Shown here piece after piece: positions 26,659-35,424 of a stretch of 64,000 bases of DNA (position 1 is the first letter of the stretch; every line of letters begins with the position of its first letter). The stretch is from Sulfuricurvum sp. (GTDB lineage: Bacteria; Campylobacterota; Campylobacteria; Campylobacterales; Sulfurimonadaceae). The stretch lies in the NCBI GenBank assembly GCA_030692765.1, contig JAUYUB010000024.1:124001-188000 (forward strand), read 5' to 3'. Under the pieces are notes generated by a model, which searched no databases, was not told where the DNA came from, and saw only the letters and a list, made by a program, of their open reading frames with translations. A program made the position numbers and the translations under genes.

Positions 26659-27939
26659 TTATTTTACTGTCCATTTGTTCACCTTGGCCAATGCTTCTTT
26701 GGTGATTTTTGGCGATTTGATCGGTGCGTTAAAGATGTAATCCACTGATTTGTTTGGATCAAACGTCACACCGTCGATAAACTTGCTCTCTTTTTTCCAT
26801 GCTGATGCAGGAAGCGGATACTTAACCTCTTTTGCAGCTGCTGCAAACAAATCAGGACGATAGACACTCTCGACCGTCTTTTTCATGTCGATTGGTTTAT
26901 TAAGCTGTCCCCAGCGTATCATTTGAGTCACATTCCACAATCCGTGAGAATAATACGGATAAAGTGCTCCACCTTTTGCAAAGCGGTTAAAGTTTGGCAT
27001 TGGAGTGTTAACTCCATTGGTGAACATATAGGTTCCTGTCATGGAATTGTCAATAACGTCTTTTGGAGCATTGACGTACGATTTACTTGAGAGGATTGCA
27101 GATGCCTCTTTGCGATTTTCCCATGATGCATCGAGCCATACACCCGCTTCGATCACCGCTTCCATCATTTGTTTTGTGGTTTCTGGGTATTTTTCTTGAA
27201 ATGACTTTTGGACACCGAGTACTTTTTCAGGTCCGTCTTGCCACAGCTGATATCCTGTTGTAACTACTTTTCCTATATTACCCATAACAGCACGCTGTCC
27301 CCATGGTTCACCGACACAATAGCCATCGATATTTCCTGCTGTCATGTTAGCGACCATTTGTGGTGGTGGAACGACTTTAAGTGCTACATCGGTATCGGGA
27401 TTGACACCATATGCCCCCATCCAATAGCGGATATGGTAGTTGTGTGTTCCCGTAGGGTAGGTCATACCAAATTCAGGGACACCCATTGTTTTTGACGCGA
27501 TCACTTTTTTGAGAGCTAGTGCCGAACCTTTTTTGGTAGCTACTGGGTCTGCAGCCATCATCGCATCGTACATTTTGTTGGATACGGTAATCGCATCGCC
27601 GTTTTGGCCCAGTGCCATGAGCGCTAACATGTCTTTTTGAGTACTGCCTACACCCAATGTGATAGCAATTGGTAATGCAGCAAGCATATGTGAGGCATCG
27701 AGCTCACCAACCGTCATTTTGTCACGAACGTTTGCCCATGATGCTTCTTTGCTCAATTCAACATTGAGACCATGTTTTGCAAAAAAACCTTTCTCTTTTG
27801 CAATTACGAGTGCCGCACAATCCGTAAGCGGGATAAATCCGATTTTGAGATCTTTTTTCTCAACAACTGCTGACATAGCTACTGATGCTGCCAGTGAGAG
27901 CAGCAAAACACTTTTTCCGAGAACATTTAAACTTTTCAT
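26659..27939 (-). CDS. nrtA: NrtA/CmpA-type periplasmic binding protein
   Basis: 426 aa substrate-binding protein. I place the start at ATG 27939 (AGGAG upstream), not the longer frame from 28008, because it begins MKSLNVLGKSVLLLSL, a good signal peptide. The family core is clear: LKIGFIPLTDCAALVIAKEKGFF at the start of the mature part, then HMLAALPIAITLG, TYPTGTHNYHIRYWM and VGEPWGQRAVMGNIG. NrtA binds nitrate/nitrite and CmpA bicarbonate; the two cannot be told apart here, though nitrate is more likely by lineage. No nitrate reductase gene is in the window. Confidence 0.88.
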   Translation of the reverse strand: MKSLNVLGKSVLLLSLAASVAMSAVVEKKDLKIGFIPLTDCAALVIAKEKGFFAKHGLNVELSKEASWANVRDKMTVGELDASHMLAALPIAITLGVGSTQKDMLALMALGQNGDAITVSNKMYDAMMAADPVATKKGSALALKKVIASKTMGVPEFGMTYPTGTHNYHIRYWMGAYGVNPDTDVALKVVPPPQMVANMTAGNIDGYCVGEPWGQRAVMGNIGKVVTTGYQLWQDGPEKVLGVQKSFQEKYPETTKQMMEAVIEAGVWLDASWENRKEASAILSSKSYVNAPKDVIDNSMTGTYMFTNGVNTPMPNFNRFAKGGALYPYYSHGLWNVTQMIRWGQLNKPIDMKKTVESVYRPDLFAAAAKEVKYPLPASAWKKESKFIDGVTFDPNKSVDYIFNAPIKSPKITKEALAKVNKWTVK

Positions 27940-28013
27940 AATGAAACTCCTAATTAAGATTAAAAAATCTGAAATAATTGTAATGGAAATAATAAATAAA
28001 TAGTGCATCTAAT

Positions 28014-28030
28014 TGATTAAAATTTAATCA
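28014..28030. promoter_or_regulatory. Palindromic operator before nrtA
   Basis: TGATTAAAATTTAATCA: two 8-bp half sites, TGATTAAA and TTTAATCA, around one base. It lies 75 bases before nrtA and in the divergent gap with the ATPase gene at 28112. The exact reverse complement of this 17-mer recurs at 32065 before another operon, which argues for a true operator. Confidence 0.55.
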
Positions 28031-28111
28031 TCTAAATGCTTATTCATATAAAGAGTAAAAATATATTGGCATTGAAATATAATTTTTAGGGAATAGGTGT
28101 AAAATCACTCT

Positions 28112-30721
28112 ATGAATATCAATACACTTTCAGAATTATTTTTGGCACTTGGTTCTTCGGAAGAAGGTTTGAGTGATGATGAGGTAGGGCTAAGACGCCA
28201 ACGATATGGACTCAATACTCTCCCAAAAATTCCTACAAAACCTTGGTATCAAAAATTAATCGTACAATTTACCTATTTTTTCGCTCTATTGCTTTGGGTA
28301 GCGGCAGCGATTAGTTTTGCTACCGCTTGGTTTGATCCTGCATCTCAGATGCTTTCGATTGGATGGGCCATCGTAATTGTGATTGTTTTGAATGGATCGT
28401 TTGGTTTTTATCAGGAATTTCGTACTGAAAAGAGTTTGGAAGCGCTGCGTAATATCCTACCATTGAAGGTGAATGTATGGCGTAACACCATTGAACGGAT
28501 CATATTGGCTGAAGAGCTTGTTCCAGGAGATATTGTACTTTTAAAAGAAGGGGATAAAGTTCCTGCTGATGTGTATGTGATACAGGCTTTTGATCTTTGG
28601 CTCAATGAAAGTACATTGACTGGAGAGAGTGAACTTGTCTCTGCAGATATTATAGGAAGTGGTCATGAGAAGTGTATCCTTTATTCGGGAACGTATGTAG
28701 TTAAAGGAGAAGCACGGGGTTTAGTATTTGCAACGGGTAAAGAGAGTCGATACGGGACGATTGCCGCATTGACCCAAACTGTTGATTCTGGGGAGAGTCA
28801 TCTGCAAAAAGAGATTGCACATGTCTCTAAAGTTGTTGCTTTGAGCTCAGCAGTACTTGCTGGGAGTTTGATTGTCATCGCTATGGGGGTGGGAGGATTT
28901 GAATTATGGAAAACTTTTTTACTTGCTTTAGGTGTTTTGGTGGCTTTAATTCCAGAAGGACTTTTACCGACAGTTACTTTGGCTTTGGCATTTGGTGCCG
29001 GGCGTATGGCATCCAAAGGATTTCTAGTCAATGGTCTTTCGGTTATTGAAAATCTAGGCGCTGTAACGGTAATTGCAACAGATAAAACAGGGACGATTAC
29101 TCAAAACAAGATGGAGGTAGTCGCATGGGAGGAGAACGAACGACAGAACCCTTCAGAGGAACTTTTAAATGCTGCTTTGTTGTGTAACCGAGCGGAACTT
29201 TTAACAGGCGATCCGGTAGAACAGGCTCTTTTAAGATTTGCAAACGGATATACGGATATGGCACTTATACGCAGTACCTATACGCTTGTGAGTGATTATC
29301 CGTTTGATTATCATCTTAAGCGGATGAGTACAGTACACACGAGTAATGAGGGATTTAGTGTCTTTTGTAAAGGCGCTCCTGAAGTTATCCTTTCCCTGTG
29401 TCATGAAGTTATGACACCAGAAGGAAATAAAGAGATCACTACGAATGAGACTCAAAGGCTAATCGAAAAACATGACCATATGGCTTCTCAGGGGTACCGT
29501 GTCATTGCGTTTGCCAAACGTGATTGTTCAGTATTGCCCTCATCGCGCGTCGAAGCAGAAAGCAACTTGGTCTTTATCGGATTTATTGCCATGGCAGATC
29601 CATTGCGTGATGATATTATCGAAGCCATTGAGCTGTGCCATAAAGCAGGGATCCGGTTACTGATGATTACAGGGGATCATCCTCTAACTGCTGCAGCGAT
29701 TGGGATGAGAGCGGGAATCATCAGTTCAAGCACCGATGTAACGACGGGAAACTATCTGGATCGACTTCCTCCTTCGGCGATTAAACATTTATTACGAAAA
29801 AATCATGTATTTGCCCGTGTTTCTCCGGAGCAAAAACTCACACTCGTAACACTGCTTAAAGAGATGGGTGAAACAGTAGCCGTAACTGGTGATGGGGTGA
29901 ATGATGCCCCTGCACTAAAAAAGGCCGATGTTGGTATTGCAATGGGTTCAGGAACGGATGTCGCGAAACAATCCGCTGATGTCATTTTAATGGATGACCA
30001 TTTTGCAACAATCGTCAAAGGGATAGAAGAGGGAAGAGCTGTTTATGAAAACATACGACGTTTTATTACTTATATGTTAGCCAGTAATTTACCCGAAGCA
30101 GTTCCTTATATTCTCTTTTTTTGGTGGGGACTTCCTTTGGCTCTCCCGGTTCCACTCGTTTTAGCTATTGATTTGGGTACAGATATTATGCCTGGATTGG
30201 CTCTTGGAGTAGAACCTCCGCATCAAGGACTGATGCACAGAAGCCCTCGAAAACGCAGAGAACGTATTTTGACAATAGGTGTTTACTTTCGGGCATTTGG
30301 ATTCTTGGGACTTATTACGGCGCTATTGTCAATGGGACTTTTTTGGTTCTATCTCCAAGCACACGGCTGGCATGGAGAAGCTATGCATTGGTCTAATCCT
30401 ATTTATTTGCAGGCGACAACATTGACGTTTTCTGTAATTGTTTTTGCACAAATCGCCAATGGTCTTTCCTGTCGAAGTACCACCGAATCGTTGTTTACGA
30501 TTGGATGGAAAAAAAATCGTTATTATTGGGGGGGAGTAGGGGTGGAATTGGCTCTTTTAGGGTTAATGATATTTTTTGATCCATTTTCAAAACTCTTTGG
30601 AACGGCATCTTTTGATTCGATTTATTGGTTGGGAGTATTTGGCGCAATGGTTATTGTTTTGGCAGCGGAAGAGGCGAGAAAAGGATGGGTACGCCATTTT
30701 ATCAAAGGGCATCATTCTTAG
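28112..30721 (+). CDS. P2C-like (Na+/K+-ATPase-type) cation pump
   Basis: 869 aa pump with LTGES, phosphorylation site DKTGT at Asp324, TGDGVNDAPAL hinge and about ten helices. Unlike the 3121 pump, M4 reads PEGLLPTVTLALA, M5 SNLPEAVPY and M6 IDLGTDIMP. These match Na+/K+-ATPase (PEGLLATVT, SNIPEITPF, IDLGTDMVP), keeping the M4 Glu, M5 Asn and Glu, and both M6 Asp residues that bind Na+ or K+. Bacterial P2C pumps are little studied; no beta-subunit-like gene is nearby. It is divergent from nrtA and overlaps the Rrf2 gene by 4 bases at the 3' end. Confidence 0.9.
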   Translation: MNINTLSELFLALGSSEEGLSDDEVGLRRQRYGLNTLPKIPTKPWYQKLIVQFTYFFALLLWVAAAISFATAWFDPASQMLSIGWAIVIVIVLNGSFGFYQEFRTEKSLEALRNILPLKVNVWRNTIERIILAEELVPGDIVLLKEGDKVPADVYVIQAFDLWLNESTLTGESELVSADIIGSGHEKCILYSGTYVVKGEARGLVFATGKESRYGTIAALTQTVDSGESHLQKEIAHVSKVVALSSAVLAGSLIVIAMGVGGFELWKTFLLALGVLVALIPEGLLPTVTLALAFGAGRMASKGFLVNGLSVIENLGAVTVIATDKTGTITQNKMEVVAWEENERQNPSEELLNAALLCNRAELLTGDPVEQALLRFANGYTDMALIRSTYTLVSDYPFDYHLKRMSTVHTSNEGFSVFCKGAPEVILSLCHEVMTPEGNKEITTNETQRLIEKHDHMASQGYRVIAFAKRDCSVLPSSRVEAESNLVFIGFIAMADPLRDDIIEAIELCHKAGIRLLMITGDHPLTAAAIGMRAGIISSSTDVTTGNYLDRLPPSAIKHLLRKNHVFARVSPEQKLTLVTLLKEMGETVAVTGDGVNDAPALKKADVGIAMGSGTDVAKQSADVILMDDHFATIVKGIEEGRAVYENIRRFITYMLASNLPEAVPYILFFWWGLPLALPVPLVLAIDLGTDIMPGLALGVEPPHQGLMHRSPRKRRERILTIGVYFRAFGFLGLITALLSMGLFWFYLQAHGWHGEAMHWSNPIYLQATTLTFSVIVFAQIANGLSCRSTTESLFTIGWKKNRYYWGGVGVELALLGLMIFFDPFSKLFGTASFDSIYWLGVFGAMVIVLAAEEARKGWVRHFIKGHHS

Positions 30722-31143
30722 AGACGTTTGATTTTGCGTAAAAGGACGTCGTCGGTGATTTCTTCGAGACGCATTGCAGAATACATTTCGTGCATCTCGG
30801 TGCGCCATTTTTCCCATTGTGCATGAAGCGCACAAGGTTTTTCATCCTCACAGTCACCGATACCAAGAATACAGGCATCGAAAAATCGACTTCCATCGAT
30901 GGCTTCTATAAGTGAAATCAGGCTGATATCAGAGCTTGATTTTGCCAATTTAACTCCGCCGTTAGCACCTCTGCGAGAAACGAGAATGTTACAGCGCACG
31001 AGTGTCTGGAGTGACTTGGCCAAAAAATGGTAAGGCAGTTCGAGGGAATCACTGATTTTTTGTATATGGTAATACTCATCCTGAGGTTTTGTCGAGAGCC
31101 ATACGGCTGCTCGAATAGTATCTTGGCATGCGGAAGAGAGCAT
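30718..31143 (-). CDS. Rrf2-family transcription regulator with Fe-S ligand set
   Basis: 141 aa. An N-terminal winged helix with LPYHFLAKSLQTLVRCNIL and the wing RRGANGGVKLAK is diagnostic of Rrf2 (IscR, NsrR). Three Cys at 91, 98 and 104 and His107 sit where IscR has C92, C98, C104 and H107, so an iron-sulfur cluster is likely. IscR/NsrR-type proteins sense Fe-S status or nitric oxide. It is second in an operon with the sensor-like membrane protein, overlapping it by one base. The palindrome at 32065 is in that operon's promoter region, suggesting self-control (inference). Confidence 0.9.
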   Translation of the reverse strand: MLSSACQDTIRAAVWLSTKPQDEYYHIQKISDSLELPYHFLAKSLQTLVRCNILVSRRGANGGVKLAKSSSDISLISLIEAIDGSRFFDACILGIGDCEDEKPCALHAQWEKWRTEMHEMYSAMRLEEITDDVLLRKIKRL

Positions 31144-32000
31144 TATTCTTTTTCCGTTTTACGAATGATGTAGACCAAGATTGCAAACACAAGGAGTAAA
31201 AATGAGAGTGCCCCCACCAATGTTGCGGCATAAGGAAGATCTTTATAGTCATGCAGCGAAATCTTAAAGACGACCAAGAGCGCTTCAATGAGTAATGCAA
31301 TAATAATAGAAACTGAAAAATTGAGCAATGTCTTAGGGTTGAAAACGTCGCTGACATGTTGTGTTCTCGGCAGTACCTCTTGTTCTACAATGGTTTTTCC
31401 TAAATCATAAACCGCCAATCCCAATGTCAATGCAATAATAGGTTTGAAGACGGTATCAATGGAAAGCGGTTCGATGGCAAATAAATATCCAGCAAAGGTA
31501 TAGAAGCCGTAAAGAACAACAAAGACTCCGAAAAATAGCAATCCGCCTCCGATGAGCGCATAAGATGAACGATTTAGAAATTTAAAGACATCATTTTTTT
31601 CGATGAGATCGAACCGTTCCAGCAGTTTTCGAAGACGGAAGTCTAAAAAGAGATATCCATCCCCCACCGCATAAACCACGGTGATGCATAAAAAGCCTGT
31701 AGCTGTTGAAATGTAGGGGTCACTTATATAGTATCCCTTTTGAATTTGGACTTCATTAATAAGATAGGCACGATCTACCCCGATTTGATTATGTTCTTCA
31801 CGATTGATATAAATATTAGGAGAGTTTTGAACAAAGCCTTCATCGGTTTTATAGAGCAGTTCCAAGCTTGGAAATGTTTTGTAGAGTCGTTCGATTAATT
31901 GTACATTGAGAGTTTTAAGATTTACGTTTCCCAACGTGGAAAGGATAAAGTTTTGGATGAGCGGAGCATTCGCCGCATAACTTCGTACTAAATCTTGCAT
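31143..32000 (-). CDS. Membrane protein with PDC/Cache-like sensor segment
   Basis: 285 aa. The first ~130 residues look like a PDC/Cache-type ligand domain (ELLYKTDEGFVQNSPNIY, GYYISDPYIS, the second a common Cache motif), though no membrane helix precedes it. They are followed by a short link and four predicted helices (about 150-285). No kinase, methyl-accepting or cyclase output is present. It heads the operon with the Rrf2 regulator; a promoter palindrome lies 65 bases upstream. Exact function unknown. Confidence 0.65.
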   Translation of the reverse strand: MQDLVRSYAANAPLIQNFILSTLGNVNLKTLNVQLIERLYKTFPSLELLYKTDEGFVQNSPNIYINREEHNQIGVDRAYLINEVQIQKGYYISDPYISTATGFLCITVVYAVGDGYLFLDFRLRKLLERFDLIEKNDVFKFLNRSSYALIGGGLLFFGVFVVLYGFYTFAGYLFAIEPLSIDTVFKPIIALTLGLAVYDLGKTIVEQEVLPRTQHVSDVFNPKTLLNFSVSIIIALLIEALLVVFKISLHDYKDLPYAATLVGALSFLLLVFAILVYIIRKTEKE

Positions 32001-32064
32001 GGTTAAACTCCTTATTTAAAAGTAAATGAGATAAAGAATTATAGTTTATAAAATAGTCATAATG

Positions 32065-32081
32065 TGATTAAATTTTAATCA
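32065..32081. promoter_or_regulatory. Palindromic operator before the sensor-Rrf2 operon
   Basis: TGATTAAATTTTAATCA, the exact reverse complement of the nrtA site at 28014. It is in the 87-base gap between fetB and the membrane sensor gene, 65 bases before the latter's ATG. Confidence 0.55.
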
Positions 32082-32087
32082 TAAAGA

Positions 32088-32837
32088 TTAAGCCATTTCA
32101 CCTTTAAAATAAAGTGATGTGAAGATACTACGATAGGAAAACAATACACTAAATGCTGCTGCGAGCAAAGAAACGGCCACCATCATATACATAACTGCAA
32201 GCTGATAGGAGACAGCAGTTAGAGGATGGGCACCTGCGAGTAGCATTCCTGTTGTGATTCCTGGGATATGGATGATACCTACTGTCTGTAACATATTTAG
32301 AGTAGGAATCATGGCAGCTTTGACCGAAGCCTTGGCAGCAAACGAAAGTGCTTCTTTGAGAGGTGCTCCCAGTGCTATCATCCCCTCAATGGTTTCTACG
32401 GTATTTTTGACTTCCCCTTTGAACCGTTCGATGCTTTGGGTATAGACATTGAGAGCATTACCGATAATCATCCCACCAATAGGGATCATCTCATTGGGAA
32501 CCATGTGTATGACTCCAAATGCCATCATCGAAGCAAAGACGATTCCCGATGATGCCCCCAGCGTGTAAAAAGCGATTCGAAAACTCTCACTGCCCAGAGG
32601 CGAACGCTTTTTGGCCGTATAAGCACCAAAGAGCAGCATTCCAAGCAAGACAAAGAAGAGCAATGAGGGATGGGAAATTTTAAAGAGATAGACGAGAGCA
32701 TATCCCAAAAGTCCAAGCTGTACCATTGCCAAAATCGAGTTGGTAAGGATTTGTTTTTCAAGACCGAAATGTTCTTTACGTGAATACCATAGGGCAAATA
32801 GGATAAGAGCGTAGGAAGCTAGGAAGGAGTATTGCAT
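32088..32837 (-). CDS. fetB: FetB-like (UPF0014) iron-export ABC permease
   Basis: 249 aa with about seven helices. IPIGGMIIGNALNVYTQSIERFKGEV and GIIHIPGITTGMLLAGAHPLTAVSYQ are the signature stretches of the UPF0014/FetB family, which with the ATPase FetA exports iron and protects against oxidative stress in E. coli. No fetA is adjacent, so it is an orphan here. The gene lies between the peroxiredoxin and the Fe-S regulator operon, all on the minus strand, a stress-related context. Confidence 0.85.
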   Translation of the reverse strand: MQYSFLASYALILFALWYSRKEHFGLEKQILTNSILAMVQLGLLGYALVYLFKISHPSLLFFVLLGMLLFGAYTAKKRSPLGSESFRIAFYTLGASSGIVFASMMAFGVIHMVPNEMIPIGGMIIGNALNVYTQSIERFKGEVKNTVETIEGMIALGAPLKEALSFAAKASVKAAMIPTLNMLQTVGIIHIPGITTGMLLAGAHPLTAVSYQLAVMYMMVAVSLLAAAFSVLFSYRSIFTSLYFKGEMA

Positions 32838-32897
32838 AGAGAAAGGATAAACGATTTTTGATTAAGAAGAAGCTTCCCCAAGAAGGGGAAAGAGAAA

Positions 32898-33494
32898 TTA
32901 TAATTCTGCAGCGTGAGCAGAAAGATATTCAGCAACACCTTCGGTGCTTGCTTTCATACCAGCGTCGCCTTTTGCCCAACCAGCTGGACAAACTTCACCG
33001 TGCTCGTTCGTAAACAACATAGCATCGATCATACGAAGCATTTCATCAATATTACGACCCAATGGAAGATCATTAACCACTGCGTGACGAACTGTACCGT
33101 CTGCATCGATCAAGAATGAACCGCGAAGTGCAACTGCATCACCGAACAATACATCGTAATCACGTGAAATTTGCTTTGTAAGATCCGCTACAAGTGGGTA
33201 ACGAACTTGTCCAATACCACCTTTGTTGACTGGAGTTTCTTTCCATGCAAAGTGGCTGAACTGAGAGTCAACGGATACACCGATAACGTTAATTCCACGT
33301 TCAGTGAATGAATCAAGACGGTGATCAAATGCGATCAACTCAGATGGACAAACAAATGTAAAGTCCAATGGATAGAAAAACAATACGGCACCTTTTGGTC
33401 CAAGGTTTTTGTAAAGGTTAAAATCCTCAACGATTTGGTTGTTACCAAGAACGGTAGTAGCAGTGAAGTCAGGTGCTTTGTTAGTTACGAGCAT
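32898..33494 (-). CDS. 2-Cys peroxiredoxin (AhpC/TSA)
   Basis: Thiol peroxidase that reduces H2O2, organic peroxides and peroxynitrite. 198 aa with the peroxidatic Cys49 in DFTFVCPSE and the resolving Cys169 in GEVCPAGW, the typical 2-Cys arrangement; GIGQVRYPLVAD (GG-type loop) suggests a sensitive form. Start ATG with an AAAGGAAACC site. It is divergent from the ABC exporter gene. Confidence 0.93.
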   Translation of the reverse strand: MLVTNKAPDFTATTVLGNNQIVEDFNLYKNLGPKGAVLFFYPLDFTFVCPSELIAFDHRLDSFTERGINVIGVSVDSQFSHFAWKETPVNKGGIGQVRYPLVADLTKQISRDYDVLFGDAVALRGSFLIDADGTVRHAVVNDLPLGRNIDEMLRMIDAMLFTNEHGEVCPAGWAKGDAGMKASTEGVAEYLSAHAAEL

Positions 33495-33625
33495 GCGGTT
33501 TCCTTTTTGATTTTAATAAAGTGGGGTAATTGTAACACGTGAAGTTTAATCATAATTACACTTAACGAGTTAGTATCAGTATCTAAAGGAGTTTTTTTGA
33601 ATGATAAATGCATTATAATCGCATT

Positions 33626-35389
33626 ATGATTACTTTTAAGACACTTTTTATGATGATGCTGCGTTATAAGCGCTCCCTTTTGTGGGGAAATGTGATTGCG
33701 ATTTTTGCAACTATTATCTCCATTCCAATCCCTTTGCTTATTCCTCTGATGGTGGATGAGGTACTGTTGAAAAAAGGGGGAGGGATAACGAGTGTGATTG
33801 ATCAATTCACGCCGTTGCATGAACCGTTGCTGTATATCGGTATTGTGCTGGCGATGACGATAGCGCTGCGTTTTCTCTTTTTTCTACTGAGTGTGGCCTC
33901 ACAGCGATTTTTTATCACCCTTTCTCAGGAGCTGAGTTTCGTTATTAGGGTTCAAGCATTGGAGCATCTTAAACATGTTTCTATGAGCGCGTATGAGCGA
34001 TTGGGAAGCGGCAAGGTTATCACCCATCTTATCACAGATATTGATACCATCGAGCAGTTTTTGGGTGGGGCTCTGTCCAAACTGATTGTGTCCGTAGCGA
34101 CGCTCATCGGGGTAGCGGCAGTTTTGATCTGGATCAATCCTTTGTTTGGGATTCTTATTTTGATCTTTCAGCCCATGATTATGATCGTAACGCGAAAAAT
34201 ATCGGGACGGGTTGGGAAGCTTAAAAAAGAGCAAAACCACACCATCGGTCTCCTCTCCGATACCCTGACACAGATGTGTGATCTCTTTGGACAGATACGT
34301 GCGAGCAACAAAGAGGAGCGTTTTATCGGCGATGCGATACAGCAGTCCCAAACGCTCAAGCAAAGCGCACGCATATATGGGATAAAAGCGTTGCTTGGGG
34401 AGCGTTATTCCTATACTCTTTTTCTCAGTGGATTTGAGATTTTCCGCGCACTTGGATTGGTGATGGTGCTGTATTCAGATTTGAGCATCGGACTCATGTT
34501 CGGGATATTTGGCTATTTGTGGTTTATGATGACTCCGGTACAAGAACTTTTGTCCTTGCAATACAGCTTTGCCAATGCCAAAAATGCCCTCTCTAGGCTC
34601 AATGAGCTCCTATCTTTGCCTACGGAACCCTCACAGCCAGAGCATCCAATCGTATTGCCATCAAGCGGAGCACTTTCAATACAGACCAAAGATCTGGTAT
34701 TTGGATACGATCCAAACGAACCGATACTCAAGGGGCTGAACTTCAATATCGAAGCGGGGAGCAAGGTTGCGATTATCGGGGCCAGCGGAAGCGGAAAAAG
34801 TACCCTTTCTCAATTGTTAGTTGGATTTTACCCTCCGACATCGGGGGATATTCTCTACAATGAAATCAGTGTTTCGGAGATTGGGTTTTCCCATGTGCGT
34901 GATGAGGTTTTTGTGGTATTGCAACAGCCGTTACTATTTAATGATACGTTACGGTTTAACCTAACCATGGGTGAAGATGTACAAGAAGATACGATTTGGA
35001 ATGCATTGCGTATCGCCCAACTGGAATCTTTTGTACATGAACTACCTGAGGGATTACAAACCCAAGTTGGGAAATTTGGTATACGACTCTCCGGCGGTCA
35101 GCGTCAGCGTTTGAGTATCGCACGTATGGTATTGGCCAATCCAAAAGTCGTTGTTTTTGACGAATCGACCTCGGCATTGGATGTTCATACCGAAACAGCA
35201 CTGTTTGAAGCATTGGAAGCATTTTTAAGTGACAAAACGATTATCATCATCGCTCATCGTCTCAGTACCGTGACAAGAGCCCAGTATATTTATGTTTTGG
35301 AAAATGGGGTGATCCTCGAAGAGGGGACGCGTGAAGAACTGGAAAAACTTGATGGAAGCTTCCAGCACTTCGTCAATCATCAGCAGTAA
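33626..35389 (+). CDS. ABC exporter (fused permease-ATPase)
   Basis: 587 aa half-transporter: six helices (about 15-300) then an ATPase with Walker A GASGSGKST near 388, the signature LSGGQRQRLSIAR near 492, and Walker B VVVFDESTSALD. ATG 33626 is preferred over 33608 because TATAAT lies at 33612-33617, which would fall inside the longer gene; the mRNA would have almost no leader. Resembles MsbA/LmrA-type exporters; substrate unknown. Confidence 0.86.
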   Translation: MITFKTLFMMMLRYKRSLLWGNVIAIFATIISIPIPLLIPLMVDEVLLKKGGGITSVIDQFTPLHEPLLYIGIVLAMTIALRFLFFLLSVASQRFFITLSQELSFVIRVQALEHLKHVSMSAYERLGSGKVITHLITDIDTIEQFLGGALSKLIVSVATLIGVAAVLIWINPLFGILILIFQPMIMIVTRKISGRVGKLKKEQNHTIGLLSDTLTQMCDLFGQIRASNKEERFIGDAIQQSQTLKQSARIYGIKALLGERYSYTLFLSGFEIFRALGLVMVLYSDLSIGLMFGIFGYLWFMMTPVQELLSLQYSFANAKNALSRLNELLSLPTEPSQPEHPIVLPSSGALSIQTKDLVFGYDPNEPILKGLNFNIEAGSKVAIIGASGSGKSTLSQLLVGFYPPTSGDILYNEISVSEIGFSHVRDEVFVVLQQPLLFNDTLRFNLTMGEDVQEDTIWNALRIAQLESFVHELPEGLQTQVGKFGIRLSGGQRQRLSIARMVLANPKVVVFDESTSALDVHTETALFEALEAFLSDKTIIIIAHRLSTVTRAQYIYVLENGVILEEGTREELEKLDGSFQHFVNHQQ

Positions 35390-35424
35390 GACAGTACAAT
35401 AAAACACGAATTTAAAGGAAAAAG

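Noticed and set aside
33530-33570. PerR/Fur-like box before the peroxiredoxin gene
   Set aside because: Only one TGATTAAA half site and loose AT-rich symmetry; no convincing second half.
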